46,116 bases of DNA, taken from NCBI GenBank assembly GCA_913009205.1, contig CAJVYC010000021.1, forward strand, positions 1 through 46,116. The letters are read 5' to 3'. The stretch is from an uncultured Fluviicola sp. (GTDB taxonomy: Bacteria; Bacteroidota; Bacteroidia; Flavobacteriales_D; Crocinitomicaceae). The position numbers and the translations under genes are program-made. Below are positions 8,808 to 18,255 of this stretch, one piece after another. Each line of letters opens with the position of its first letter. Position 1 is the stretch's first letter. The notes under the pieces were generated by a model that saw only the letters and a program-made list of their open reading frames with translations, did no database searches and had not been told where the DNA came from.

Positions 8808-9698
8808 TTAATTTGTGGCATTGGTACCTGAAAACGTTCCTTCTTCCCAATTTTCAACGCGTAGAAGGAAATTAGTGGAATCATAAAAGAACATTCTACC
8901 ACTCCAGATTTGACCGTCTTTACAGACTCCGATGAAAATGTATTCTCCGTCCTCATTTTTCTTTTTTATCGTTTTTTTTTCGTCTGAGCAAAGAGTTTCA
9001 TTACTGTAAAGCGGTTTCCATTTTGGATAGGTACTCCAACTTTCCATGCTCTCGGCTGAATTGTTCACGGGAGGATTCGATTTTATCTGATTCCGGCGTT
9101 TGACATCTTTTTCTCCCCAAACAACTTCCGTGCTCTCATATATTGGAGCAGAACTTATTTTTCTAACCACGTTACAACTGTCCTGTTGGTAGATTTTTGT
9201 TTCTATCTGATTCGTCGATTCATTATGGATCTTAACCCGCTGTAAACAGCCCGTTTCAAAATAAAAATAAGCGGTGTCGGTTATCTTACCCAATGAATCA
9301 TAGTATTCATTCGAACTTAATGTCCCATTAAGAAAGTACTTTTTTCGCGAATTGATGTATACTTTATTATAAAAAGTTCCCTCTTCCATCAACGTTCCAT
9401 TCTTCCAGAATTTTTTGTAATTACCAGAAGGCAGGTTGTTCTCGTAATTGCCTTCGAGTCGAATATGAACGCCGTCATTGTGGTAAATTTTCCAAAGTCC
9501 CACTTTACTATCGTCCTTGTATGCGCCCTCTCTATAAAGCTTATTTTCGGTAAGTCCCGCAGTAGTCTTGTCTTTTCCGTAATAGATCCAATAACCTTGC
9601 TTTTTTCCTGCTTCGTCGGTTCTGTTGAGCGTGTCGCTTTGTGACCAACCAAAGGATTGGAACATGAAAATTGAAAATAAGAGCAGTGTAAATTTCAT
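8808..9698 (-). CDS. Secreted MORN-repeat-like (YwqK-type) protein
   Basis: A 296-residue protein with a signal peptide (residues 1-20, FGWSQ cleavage). Residues ~30-135 contain repeated units of the MORN/YwqK kind: KKQGYWIYYGKD, REGAYKDDSKVGLWKIYHND, EGNYENNLPSGNYKKFWKNG and EEGTFYNKVY, each about 20-23 residues with the G-x-W/Y-x-x-F/Y pattern. The final third is less regular but ends with another WSGRMFFYDSTN-like unit. Such proteins in Bacteroidota are usually periplasmic or surface proteins of unknown function, although databases often label them YwqK-family antitoxins; nothing here supports a toxin-antitoxin role. It has no operon partner. Confidence 0.7.
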   Translation of the reverse strand: MKFTLLLFSIFMFQSFGWSQSDTLNRTDEAGKKQGYWIYYGKDKTTAGLTENKLYREGAYKDDSKVGLWKIYHNDGVHIRLEGNYENNLPSGNYKKFWKNGTLMEEGTFYNKVYINSRKKYFLNGTLSSNEYYDSLGKITDTAYFYFETGCLQRVKIHNESTNQIETKIYQQDSCNVVRKISSAPIYESTEVVWGEKDVKRRNQIKSNPPVNNSAESMESWSTYPKWKPLYSNETLCSDEKKTIKKKNEDGEYIFIGVCKDGQIWSGRMFFYDSTNFLLRVENWEEGTFSGTNATN

Positions 9699-9761
9699 AG
9701 TTGTTCTCTTAATAATTTGATAACGTGAATCTAAATCGGATAGTTGGAACGTGAGAATAAA

Positions 9762-10478
9762 CTATGGCTTCGCAAATTCCGCCAAAATAACACCCGCTGC
9801 TACAGCTACATTTAGCGATTCGGCTTGTCCTTTACCTGGAATTAATATTGGGTGAGTAATCATTGTTCTTAAATTTTCAGAAATTCCATTCCCCTCATTT
9901 CCTAATAGAACAATAGCATTCGAGTTTAATTTTGAGTTATACATGTTTTCTCCTTCAAGCAAAGCGCCGTAGATAGGAAGTTTTGATTCGCACAAATAAA
10001 CCGCCAGATCAGCATACACGATAGGAATTCTGAAGAGTGACCCCATACTTGATTGGATTACTTTCGAATTGAAAATATCAACGGTTTCTTTGGAGCAAAT
10101 GATTTTATCAACGCCAAACCAATCTGCCGTTCGAATCATAGTTCCTAAATTACCCGGGTCTTGAACTCCGTCAATTGCCAATATGAACTTTGCATCTGAA
10201 CCTTCAGGATTAGGTTTTTTCACAACGGCTAAGATGTCACTCGCACTGTGAAATGTACTTAATTCTTTCATTGATTGAATAGAAACATGGTATGATTCAA
10301 ACCTGCTTTGAAAAGCTTCATCGGTTGAGCACAGACAAACAATATGCTCTGACCAATTGGCAATAATTTCATCGACCATTTTAGAACCTTCAACTACAAA
10401 TAGAGACTCCAGTTCACGATTTTTCTTCAACCGTAAGGACCGAATCCATTTAATCTTATTCTTAGAAAGTTTTTCCAC
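9762..10478 (-). CDS. TrmH/SpoU family RNA 2'-O-methyltransferase
   Basis: A 238-residue SPOUT methyltransferase. The N-terminal ~95 residues are a substrate-binding domain (RLKKNRELESLFVVEGSKMV). The knotted C-terminal domain carries the three SpoU motifs: DGVQDPGNLGTMIRTADWFG (motif 1, with the catalytic-site Asn and Arg), VLLGNEGNGIS (motif 2) and AESLNVAVAAGVILAEF (motif 3). It is expected to transfer methyl from S-adenosylmethionine to a ribose 2'-OH in rRNA or tRNA; the exact nucleotide cannot be read from sequence. It is divergent from tamL with only 38 nt between the starts, an arrangement I recall from other Flavobacteriia. Confidence 0.9.
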   Translation of the reverse strand: MEKLSKNKIKWIRSLRLKKNRELESLFVVEGSKMVDEIIANWSEHIVCLCSTDEAFQSRFESYHVSIQSMKELSTFHSASDILAVVKKPNPEGSDAKFILAIDGVQDPGNLGTMIRTADWFGVDKIICSKETVDIFNSKVIQSSMGSLFRIPIVYADLAVYLCESKLPIYGALLEGENMYNSKLNSNAIVLLGNEGNGISENLRTMITHPILIPGKGQAESLNVAVAAGVILAEFAKP

Positions 10479-10516
10479 GAAAGCTTTTATTAAATTTGAT
10501 GTTAGAAATCAATTAA

Positions 10517-13174
10517 TTGCTGAAGTCCAAACTTACATATATTCTTCCAATTTTCCTGCTAGCGCTCTTCGCTTGTAATCAAACGAAGTACGTTCCTGAT
10601 GGTGAATATTTATTGAAGAAGAATGAAATAAAGCAAGCTGGGAACAAATTGGACAAATATGATTTGAATTCGATCGTTCGTCAACAATCAAATTACAAGC
10701 GCTTTGGTTTCAAATGGAAATTAATGGCCTTTAACTCGATTGACTCTACAAAGGTAGCAGATAAGAGACTAGAGAAAAATATAGAACTACGAGAAAAGAA
10801 CAAGGAACGTAGGGATAAAGAAAAGCGAATTAACAAGAAAAGGATTGAAAAGGCGAAAGCAATAGGAAGTGATTCGTATACGCACAAAACCATCCCGTTA
10901 AAAGACACACTTGAACCAAAACGGTTTTTACGTGAATGGTACAAGTATAAAATTGGTGAATCTCCGGTTGTATTTGACAGCCTGCTGTATGACAAGACCA
11001 TCGAGCAATTGAATGCTTATTTGACGAATAAAGGCTATTTCTATGGAACGGCTGGAGGGTTTGTGGACTATAAGAAAAATGGAAAATGCATCGTTACCTA
11101 CCACATTAAATCAGGCAAACGCTATTTTATTGACTCTACCTATTATGTTTGTAATAATAAAGAAGTTGAGGCCGCTTACAAAGCTTTTGTTAGAATTCAG
11201 CACGATAAACCTTTAATCAATGAACCTTTCGACACGGACATATTGGACAAATATCGAAATAAGGTTTCCAGTTTTATGAGAGATTCGTCTTTCTTCGGAT
11301 TTAGCTCCAATCACATTACGTTTAGGGCCGATACATCGAAAGGGGATATGAAGGTTAAATTAGGAATCATCTTCGGCGATAGAGCAATTCGATCTGCTGA
11401 ATCCAGAGATTCGCTGATTAGCGTTCCACAATCCAAAACATTTGTCAAGGAAGTATATTTCCACATCTCTGATACAACGAAGTTCGAAGGTAATTTCAAA
11501 AAGTTGATGGACAGTCTTAATTTAAGTCTTTATAAAGGTTCTTTTTTTAGAACCTTTGATTCATTAGAATACCATGATATAACAAAAAAGAACTCTGATA
11601 AGATGGACGAAAGTAGGTCGGCTATTTTTAAATTTAACGGAGAGTCAGTTGTTAAGCCTAAAATTCTCGAAATGCAAAACTTTCTTGAAAAAGGAGAGCA
11701 ATATCAAGAAAAATATGCTGAGAAATCTTATGGTAGTTTGTTGCGTATGGGATTATTTAAGGCCATTAAAACGCAGCTTATTGAGATTCCTGACACTAAT
11801 TTAATTGAAGTTCATTATTACCTCGCGCCTTCAAAACGACAGAGCTATAGCTTTCAACCGAGGGCAACCAACTCAAATGGCTTCTTGGGAGTTTCAGCAT
11901 CCGTCAGTTACACGAATAGAAATTTTTTTCATGGTGCAGAGCGATTAACATTATCATTTTCTGGAGGTTTTGAATCGCAACCAGCAGTATTTCAACAAAC
12001 GGATGGCGTTCTAATTCAAACGTCAGGACGAAGCTTCAATACGCTTGAATTTGGACCAAGTGTTAAACTTCAGTTGCCAGGCTTGTTTCCAATTCGAATG
12101 TCTAGAATTTCAAAGAGGAGAAGACCAGAGACCATTATTTCGGCGGCATACAATTACCAAAAAAGAGAAGATTTTGTTCGCGGAACATTTCAATTGAATT
12201 ACCTCTGGAGAATTGTTGTTTCGAAAACGTCTGTCTTTGAGTTAGGACTTCCAGGAGTTTCTGAAATTAAATTTGTAAACATTAATAAAACAGATGAATT
12301 CGCAACTAAGCTAAATGATCTAGGCGATTTATTCTTAATCAATGCATACAGCAATCAATTCGTTTGGCAAGATTGGAGTTTTGGATACGAGTACAATATT
12401 AAAGAGAAGCCGAATAGAAAAGGAAACTCACAAGTATATTTCAATACTGTTTTTGATCCAGCAGGTAATGTTCTAAGCGCATTTCGAAAATTTCAAGACA
12501 CTCTTGAAAATGGTCAGTCTGCATTGCAAAGTGTGGCTTATGCGCAGTTTGCAAGATTGGACAACGAACTGATTTTTTCTAAGCCTTTGGGAAAGGAAAG
12601 AAGCATTAACATGAAACTGCAAATTGGAGGTGGGCTTCCTTATGGGAATACAACATCTTCTTTGCCGTACGATTTTAGTTTCTTTGGAGGTGGAGCGAAT
12701 GATAACAGGGGATGGGTAGCTCGTTCATTAGGCCCCGGAACGTATAAGTACCATTTGGACACGAATAGATCAACAACTCAAATAGGTGATTTTAGATTGA
12801 GTACTTCAGCGGAATACAGATTTGCAGTCAATTCTTTTTTGAAAGGTGCGTTTTTTGTCGATGCTGGAAATGTGTGGACAACCTTATTTGACGATAAACG
12901 ACCTGGAGGACAGTTGACTAAATCGTGGTGGAATCAGTTGGCGGTTGCTGCAGGAGTTGGGGTTCGAATGGATTTGGATTATTTCATTATTCGATTGGAC
13001 GTTGGTTTCCCAATAAGAAATCCTGCAATACCAGAAGGGGAGCGTTGGATATTCACAAAAAATAAACCCGATTTCGAAGCTGAGGCTTTTCAAGCATTTG
13101 GGGCTGGATGGGAAAATGTTGTTCCTAGAATGTATTTCCCGAAATTGCACTTTGGGATCGGATATCCGTTCTAG
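10517..13174 (+). CDS. tamL: TamL, lipidated TamA-type Omp85 outer-membrane assembly protein
   Basis: An 885-residue BamA/TamA-family protein. The start is TTG; it gives a compact lipoprotein signal with lipobox LFAC (Cys20) followed by NQTKYVPDGEYLLKKN, the typical N-terminus of TamL, the Bacteroidota lipoprotein variant of TamA. A basic, lysine/arginine-rich segment lies at ~85-115. POTRA-like domains follow (e.g. TIEQLNAYLTNKGYFYG and VVKPKILEMQNFLEKGEQY). The C-terminal ~400 residues are the 16-stranded barrel, with the Omp85 motif region FFGGGANDNRGWVARSLGPG and the final strand ending LHFGIGYPF. It should act in the outer membrane in assembly of barrel proteins, partnering a TamB-like protein not present here. 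Confidence 0.88.
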   Translation: MLKSKLTYILPIFLLALFACNQTKYVPDGEYLLKKNEIKQAGNKLDKYDLNSIVRQQSNYKRFGFKWKLMAFNSIDSTKVADKRLEKNIELREKNKERRDKEKRINKKRIEKAKAIGSDSYTHKTIPLKDTLEPKRFLREWYKYKIGESPVVFDSLLYDKTIEQLNAYLTNKGYFYGTAGGFVDYKKNGKCIVTYHIKSGKRYFIDSTYYVCNNKEVEAAYKAFVRIQHDKPLINEPFDTDILDKYRNKVSSFMRDSSFFGFSSNHITFRADTSKGDMKVKLGIIFGDRAIRSAESRDSLISVPQSKTFVKEVYFHISDTTKFEGNFKKLMDSLNLSLYKGSFFRTFDSLEYHDITKKNSDKMDESRSAIFKFNGESVVKPKILEMQNFLEKGEQYQEKYAEKSYGSLLRMGLFKAIKTQLIEIPDTNLIEVHYYLAPSKRQSYSFQPRATNSNGFLGVSASVSYTNRNFFHGAERLTLSFSGGFESQPAVFQQTDGVLIQTSGRSFNTLEFGPSVKLQLPGLFPIRMSRISKRRRPETIISAAYNYQKREDFVRGTFQLNYLWRIVVSKTSVFELGLPGVSEIKFVNINKTDEFATKLNDLGDLFLINAYSNQFVWQDWSFGYEYNIKEKPNRKGNSQVYFNTVFDPAGNVLSAFRKFQDTLENGQSALQSVAYAQFARLDNELIFSKPLGKERSINMKLQIGGGLPYGNTTSSLPYDFSFFGGGANDNRGWVARSLGPGTYKYHLDTNRSTTQIGDFRLSTSAEYRFAVNSFLKGAFFVDAGNVWTTLFDDKRPGGQLTKSWWNQLAVAAGVGVRMDLDYFIIRLDVGFPIRNPAIPEGERWIFTKNKPDFEAEAFQAFGAGWENVVPRMYFPKLHFGIGYPF

Positions 13175-13180
13175 AATAAT

Positions 13181-13399
13181 CTAGATAAAGCTGTATTTCA
13201 AACAAAGACTCAATTCAGTCCATTTCATTCTGACCGGGGTCTTCTCGCAATCAGATTTCAACGACCTGATCTCTAATCCATTATTAAAATTCTTCGCGGT
13301 AAATTTTATTTGATTCCAACCCATAAATGGAAGTGTCAAAAAAGCAATTAGATCAAGTGTCTTCATTGAAGTAGTATTTGTACTATCTCTATTAAACAT
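13181..13399 (-). CDS. Small hypothetical frame, possible outer-membrane protein remnant
   Basis: A 72-residue frame filling the gap between the convergent tamL and the helicase gene. It starts MFNRDSTNTTSMKTLDL and ends MKWTELSLCLKYSFI. The ending resembles the last beta strand of an outer-membrane barrel (alternating hydrophobics with a late Phe), and NQIKFTAKNFNNGLEIRS could be another strand, so it may be the surviving tail of an outer-membrane protein gene. There is no signal peptide and no room for the rest of such a gene. It could equally be chance. An internal ATG at M12 is an alternative start. Confidence 0.25.
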   Translation of the reverse strand: MFNRDSTNTTSMKTLDLIAFLTLPFMGWNQIKFTAKNFNNGLEIRSLKSDCEKTPVRMKWTELSLCLKYSFI

Positions 13400-13431
13400 A
13401 AAAACTCCTAAAAAGGTTCTGCTTTTGAAGA

Positions 13432-15711
13432 TTATCCCTCAACCTTAAGGTTTGCGAAGCGAAGTAAAACGGTCTTAGATCCGTGTTTTGGAAAGAATAT
13501 AGTGGCTTTTTTATCGGGCCCATCTCCATCCAATTGTATGACTTTCCCCTTACCAAATCGATCGTGCTCAACATTATAACCAACTTTTAAATCCAATGTT
13601 CCTCCTGTTTTCGGTTTTGGAGGATTTGCTCTATTAACTGGTGTTAATGATTTTGAAGCCAAGTTCTTATTTAATCCCCCGGATGCCGTTGGGTTTGAAA
13701 ATGCACCACCCAATCGACCACCTAGTGATCTTCCTTTTCCGCGCTGGGGAGCTTCAAATTCTAAGAATTTGCGATCAATTTCATCTATAAAACGACTCGG
13801 TTCTGAAGAAATTAAATTACCCCATAAGAAGCGCGAAGTCGCATAGGAAAGTGTGCACGTTGTCTTGGCTCTTGTTATGGCTACGTAGAATAAACGACGT
13901 TCTTCTTCCAGTTCTGTTCTTGAATTCAATGCCATTTGAGAAGGGAAAAGATTCTCTTCAAGTCCAACCAAATAAACATTCGGGAACTCCAAACCTTTGC
14001 TCGAGTGAATCGTCATCAACGTAACGTGATTCTTGTCATCGTCTTTGTTTTGATCCGCATCGGTAAGAAGCGCAACATCCATCATGAACTCAGAAAGTGA
14101 TTTTGAATCATGCTCTCCTTGACCAGCAACGAATGATCGAATCCCAGAAAGTAATTCTTCAATATTTTGATAGCGTTCTACTTCCTCTGGGCCTTTGTCT
14201 TTGTCTGTATGAAGTTCCTTTAAAATTCCAGAAGTTCGCGCTATTTCCTGCGCCAATGTATACCCATCAATTTTTTCCAACTGAGCAGCAAAGCTCTTAA
14301 TCATAGTTACGAAGTCCGACATCTTGTTCTTTGCACCCGTATTAATTGCAACTGGGTATTTCATGAAGTTCGACATGATTTCCCAAGCACTTACCCCGTG
14401 TTTATTGGCCTCGATTAAAATGTTTTGCATCGATGTTTTTCCAATTCCTCGCTTCGGATAATTAATGACTCGTTTTAAGGCTTCTTCATCGTGATGGTTG
14501 GCTGTTAATCGAAAATACGATAATAAATCCTTGATCTCTTTTCGCTGGTAAAACGAGAGTCCACCGTATATTTTGTAGGGAATATTAAGTTTCCTCAAAG
14601 ACTCCTCGAACGATCTCGATTGCTTGTTTGTTCTGTAAAGAATAGCAAAATCTGAATAATACAATCCATTATTTCCGATGGCGTCGTAAATTTTATTCGT
14701 TATCAGTTTTCCTTCTTCGTTGTCTGTCAAAGTTCGTACAACGCGGATTTTTTCTCCTTGAACATTATCCGTCCAAACTGTTTTCTTTATTTGATCCTTG
14801 TTCTTTGCAATAACACCGTTTGCCGCCTCGACAATATTTTTAGTACTTCTATAGTTTTGCTCTAATTTGAACAATTTGAAATCTGGATAATCCTTTTTAA
14901 AGTTGAGTATGTTCTGAATGTTTGCACCACGGAAGGAGTAAATACTTTGTGCGTCATCACCAACCACACAGATATTTTCATACACTGCCGCCAGTTTCTT
15001 TACTATCAAGTATTGGGCGTAATTCGTATCCTGGTACTCATCCACCAAAATATACCTGAACTTTTGTTGGTAATGATAAAGAACCTCGGGGAAATCACGT
15101 AGAAGAACATTAGTTTGGTAAAGTAGGTCATCAAAATCCATTGCTCCGGCATTGAAACAGCGGTTTGCGTAGGTTTTATAAACTCTACCCATTTCTGGTC
15201 GCTTCGACATTTTGTCTTCCTGTTGAATGTCAGCATTCTGGGCATAAGCATCTGGAGAAATTAAATTATTTTTCGCCGAAGAAATTCTTCCCAGAACATT
15301 TCCCGCTTTGTAGGCTTTATTGTCCAAATTAAAATCACTGATGATACTTTTCAAAACACTCTTAGAATCTTGCGTATCGTAAATCGTGAAGTTGCTGGGG
15401 TATCCTAGTCGGTCCGCGTTGTATCTTAAGATTCTAGAAAATACCGAGTGGAAAGTTCCCATCGTAATATTTCTCGCTTCACCTCCTCCCACAATTGTTC
15501 CAATTCGCTCCGTCATTTCCTTTGCCGCCTTATTGGTAAATGTCAATGCCATAATGTTAAAAGGATCAACACCTTTATCAATCATGTAAGCTATTCGAAA
15601 AGTTAAAACACGTGTTTTTCCAGAACCAGCTCCGGCAATTACCATTGTCGGTCCTTCAATGTTTTCAGCGGCTTCCCGCTGACTTGTGTTTAATTCGTCT
15701 AGATATCCCAT
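13432..15711 (-). CDS. UvrD/PcrA-type ATP-dependent DNA helicase
   Basis: A 759-residue superfamily 1A helicase. Motifs in order: N-terminal Q-motif LNTSQREAAENIEGP, Walker A AGAGSGKT at 26-33, motif Ia LTFTNKAAKEM, motif II VDEYQDTN with DEYQDT at 224-229, motif III GDDAQSIYSFRGA, motif IV LEQNYRS, motif V VTLMTIHSSKGLEFP and motif VI VAITRAK. The C-terminus (after a Gly/Ser/Asn-rich linker) has a short Tudor-like domain, VGYNVEHDRFGKGKVIQLDG to FANLKVEG, as in PcrA/UvrD, where it contacts RNA polymerase. It unwinds DNA 3'-5' in nucleotide-excision and replication repair. Length is normal for the family. It is transcribed alone. Confidence 0.95.
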   Translation of the reverse strand: MGYLDELNTSQREAAENIEGPTMVIAGAGSGKTRVLTFRIAYMIDKGVDPFNIMALTFTNKAAKEMTERIGTIVGGGEARNITMGTFHSVFSRILRYNADRLGYPSNFTIYDTQDSKSVLKSIISDFNLDNKAYKAGNVLGRISSAKNNLISPDAYAQNADIQQEDKMSKRPEMGRVYKTYANRCFNAGAMDFDDLLYQTNVLLRDFPEVLYHYQQKFRYILVDEYQDTNYAQYLIVKKLAAVYENICVVGDDAQSIYSFRGANIQNILNFKKDYPDFKLFKLEQNYRSTKNIVEAANGVIAKNKDQIKKTVWTDNVQGEKIRVVRTLTDNEEGKLITNKIYDAIGNNGLYYSDFAILYRTNKQSRSFEESLRKLNIPYKIYGGLSFYQRKEIKDLLSYFRLTANHHDEEALKRVINYPKRGIGKTSMQNILIEANKHGVSAWEIMSNFMKYPVAINTGAKNKMSDFVTMIKSFAAQLEKIDGYTLAQEIARTSGILKELHTDKDKGPEEVERYQNIEELLSGIRSFVAGQGEHDSKSLSEFMMDVALLTDADQNKDDDKNHVTLMTIHSSKGLEFPNVYLVGLEENLFPSQMALNSRTELEEERRLFYVAITRAKTTCTLSYATSRFLWGNLISSEPSRFIDEIDRKFLEFEAPQRGKGRSLGGRLGGAFSNPTASGGLNKNLASKSLTPVNRANPPKPKTGGTLDLKVGYNVEHDRFGKGKVIQLDGDGPDKKATIFFPKHGSKTVLLRFANLKVEG

Positions 15712-15732
15712 TTGATTCTATGTAGAAATCAA

Positions 15733-15756
15733 GGCTTTGTAATGCTTATCAAAGCC
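15733..15756. repeat. Short inverted repeat upstream of the helicase gene
   Basis: GGCTTTG at 15733-15739 and CAAAGCC at 15750-15756 form a perfect 7-bp inverted repeat with a 10-nt spacer, 22-45 nt before the helicase start. It could be an operator or a leader hairpin; nothing further supports either. Confidence 0.35.
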
Positions 15757-16204
15757 AATTAAAATTATAGTTCCATACTTGAAACACTAGGGCGAATTTA
15801 CTAAAAAAAGAGGCTGAAATTTAAAAGAAATTGGACGAACACTCTTTATTCAAATCAAATTTGGAGGATTTGCAGATTCTAGGAATTTTATCTCTCGATG
15901 AAGTGGCAGCCGCATCTGTTTCCATTTTCCAAATCTAATTTTGAAAGGTGGAGCAATTAACGTTGAAGTCAACATTCATTCGCACTACCAACTTTTCACA
16001 AGAAAGGGGAAAATGATACAATCTGGAGTCTTTGATCAAGGGCTGTATTCCTTTCAGTTTGGAGAGAGAAGGCATGGCAACTGGAACTTATTTACTTGTA
16101 ATTAACAATGCATCATATAGAGTTGTTATCGAATAGCGAGGGATTAATTGATAGAAGGGTATTTTTCTTCCTGAGATTAACTTCTAAATCTTACAATAAA
16201 TACT

Positions 16205-16212
16205 TAACTTTG
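16205..16212 (+). promoter_or_regulatory. Likely -7 box of the fbaA promoter
   Basis: TAACTTTG fits the Bacteroidota -7 consensus TAnnTTTG and lies 28 nt before the fbaA ATG. No clear TTG-type -33 element is seen upstream. Confidence 0.5.
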
Positions 16213-16240
16213 GGGCCTGAATAATTTAAACAATTAGACA

Positions 16241-17314
16241 ATGGGGCACGGAATTAAAGCAGGAGTAGCAACGGGAGATGAAGTTCAAAAAATCTTCGCT
16301 TATGCAAAACAGAAAGGTTTTGCTCTTCCAGCGGTAAATGTTACTTCAACGAGTACAGTTAATGCGGTAATGGAAGCTGCTTCCATGATGAATTCTCCTG
16401 TAATTATTCAGTTTTCGAATGGTGGAGCAGAATATTATGCAGGTAAAGGATTGATGAACGATGATTTTTCTGCAAGTATTGCTGGGGCTGTTTCTGGAGC
16501 ACGTCACATTCACGCTCTAGCTGAATTGTACGGAGCAACGGTAATTATTCATACAGATCACGCTGCTCGTAAATTATTGCCATGGATTGACGGTCTTTTG
16601 GATGCTAGCGAGCAATTCTACATAGAAACTGGAAAATCATTGTTTAGCTCTCACATGATTGATTTATCAGAAGAGCCGATCGAAGAAAATATTGCAACTT
16701 GTAAGAAATACCTTGAGCGAATGAGCAAAATAGGAATGACTTTAGAAATAGAGTTAGGGATCACAGGTGGAGAAGAAGATGGTGTCGACAATTCAGATAT
16801 CGATGTTTCGAAACTTTACACGCAACCAGAAGAAGTTGGATACGCTTACGAAGAGTTGAGTAAAATTAGCCATCGATTTACAATTGCTGCTGCTTTTGGA
16901 AATGTACACGGAGTTTACAAACCAGGGAACGTTCAGTTGACACCAAAGATTCTATTGAATTCACAAAGCTACATTCAAGAAAAGTACAGCACGAGAGCAA
17001 ATCCAGTTGATTTTGTTTTTCACGGAGGATCGGGATCGACATTGGAGGAGATTCAAGAAGCTATTGGATACGGAGTTATCAAAATGAATCTTGATACTGA
17101 TTTGCAGTTCGCTTTTACTGAAGGAGCAAGAGATTACATCGGTTCTAAAATGGATTATTTGAAGACACAAATTGGAAATCCAGAAGGAGCAGAGCTTCCA
17201 AATAAAAAATATTATGATCCACGTAAGTGGTTAAGAGCAGGCGAGTTGACATTCGTGAAGCGTTTGGAAAGATCTTTCCAAGATTTGAACAACATTAATA
17301 CACTTGTTGAATAG
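16241..17314 (+). CDS. fbaA: Class II fructose-bisphosphate aldolase
   Basis: A 357-residue zinc aldolase cleaving fructose 1,6-bisphosphate to glyceraldehyde 3-phosphate and dihydroxyacetone phosphate in glycolysis, and the reverse in gluconeogenesis; cytoplasmic dimer in known members. Visible hallmarks: IIHTDHAARK with catalytic Asp106 and zinc ligand His107; LEIELGITGGEEDGVDN (class IIA type, Glu zinc ligand region and flexible loop); AAFGNVHGVY with a zinc-ligand His; VFHGGSGS phosphate-binding glycines with a further zinc-ligand His; and NLDTDLQFAFTEG, the substrate phosphate site. Full length for the E. coli-like FbaA group. The start is ATG, 28 nt after a TAnnTTTG box. accD follows 95 nt downstream, so co-transcription is uncertain. 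Confidence 0.97.
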   Translation: MGHGIKAGVATGDEVQKIFAYAKQKGFALPAVNVTSTSTVNAVMEAASMMNSPVIIQFSNGGAEYYAGKGLMNDDFSASIAGAVSGARHIHALAELYGATVIIHTDHAARKLLPWIDGLLDASEQFYIETGKSLFSSHMIDLSEEPIEENIATCKKYLERMSKIGMTLEIELGITGGEEDGVDNSDIDVSKLYTQPEEVGYAYEELSKISHRFTIAAAFGNVHGVYKPGNVQLTPKILLNSQSYIQEKYSTRANPVDFVFHGGSGSTLEEIQEAIGYGVIKMNLDTDLQFAFTEGARDYIGSKMDYLKTQIGNPEGAELPNKKYYDPRKWLRAGELTFVKRLERSFQDLNNINTLVE

Positions 17315-17409
17315 AGATTAAATTTTGAATCATAAATTCTGATGAAAGTTTCGACTGCAATCGATTCACATTCATAATTTATAATTTTTCATTCCTAATT
17401 AAAGAAAAA

Positions 17410-18255
17410 ATGGGTTGGTTTCAAAGAGATAAAGAAGGGATAACTACTTCTACAAAAGAGAAGAGAGAGACACCAGAAGGTCTGTGGGAGAAATGTTCTA
17501 ATTGTAAGACTATTTTCTCGTCGGATGATTTGGAAAAAAATTCTTATGTGTGTGATCGTTGCAACCATCACGAAAGAATTGGTTCTAAAGAGTACTTCAA
17601 GATTCTGTTCGATGATGGAAAATTCAAAGAATTAGATGCCAAATTAAAATCAGGTGATCCACTTAAATTTGAGGATACGAAGAAATATTCTGATCGTGTC
17701 AAAGCTTCCCAGATGAAAACAGGATTGGTTGATGCAATTCGCACAGGAAAAGGAAAGATTGATGGAGAAGATATTGTTATCGCAGCAATGGACTTCGCTT
17801 TTATTGGAGGTTCAATGGGGTCTGTGATGGGAGAGAAGATGGCAAGAGCGATTGATGTTGCTATCAAATCAAAGTGTCCGTTTATGATTATCTCGAAATC
17901 GGGTGGTGCTAGAATGATGGAAGCTGGATTATCTTTAATGCAAATGGCAAAAGTTTCAGGAAAACTAGGACAACTGTCGGAAGCGAAATTACCGTACATC
18001 TCATTCTTGACAGATCCGACAACGGGCGGAGTTACAGCTTCATTTGCAATGTTAGGAGATATCAATATTGCAGAACCAGATGCATTAATCGCATTTGCAG
18101 GACCACGTGTTGTAAGAGAAACAATCGGTAGAGACCTTCCCGATGGATTTCAAAAATCAGAATTTGTAATGGAACATGGTTTCTTGGATTACATCGTTGA
18201 TAGAAAAAACTTGAAAGAGACATTGGCGTTAAGCTTGAAGTTGTTTAGAAGTTAA
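17410..18255 (+). CDS. accD: Acetyl-CoA carboxylase carboxyltransferase subunit beta
   Basis: A 281-residue AccD. The N-terminal zinc ribbon is intact: Cys29 and Cys32 (CSNC) and Cys48 and Cys51 (CDRC). The carboxyltransferase crotonase-like core includes [37 protein letters not shown] and [19 protein letters not shown], which form the acetyl-CoA and carboxybiotin site, then [16 protein letters not shown]. With AccA it moves the carboxyl group from biotin-BCCP to acetyl-CoA to make malonyl-CoA, the committed step of fatty-acid synthesis. accA, accB and accC are not in the window. The stop codon lies inside a perfect 22-bp palindrome (18252-18273). Confidence 0.97.
   Translation: MGWFQRDKEGITTSTKEKRETPEGLWEKCSNCKTIFSSDDLEKNSYVCDRCNHHERIGSKEYFKILFDDGKFKELDAKLKSGDPLKFEDTKKYSDRVKASQMKTGLVDAIRTGKGKIDGEDIVIAAMDFAFIGGSMGSVMGEKMARAIDVAIKSKCPFMIISKSGGARMMEAGLSLMQMAKVSGKLGQLSEAKLPYISFLTDPTTGGVTASFAMLGDINIAEPDALIAFAGPRVVRETIGRDLPDGFQKSEFVMEHGFLDYIVDRKNLKETLALSLKLFRS

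Larger units (their letters stand above)
15712..16240. other. Intergenic stretch with a decayed open frame
   Basis: 529 nt between the divergent helicase and aldolase genes. On the plus strand a 67-codon frame without a usable ATG runs from 15902 to TAA at 16103-16105; it contains NIHSHYQLFTRKGKMIQSG and QGLYSFQFGERRHGN. The wording loosely recalls the end of a T9SS sorting domain (strand-turn-strand, then GLY-F), so this may be the last trace of a cargo gene, but the match is weak. The right-hand part carries the fbaA promoter. Confidence 0.35.

Noticed and set aside
8732-8956. 74-codon minus-strand frame inside the MORN-repeat gene
   Set aside because: Mostly an out-of-frame shadow of 8808-9698; its extra 3' part has no recognisable sequence.
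8808-9698. Toxin-antitoxin module (YwqK label)
   Set aside because: No candidate toxin next to it and the protein has a signal peptide, which does not fit a cytoplasmic antitoxin.
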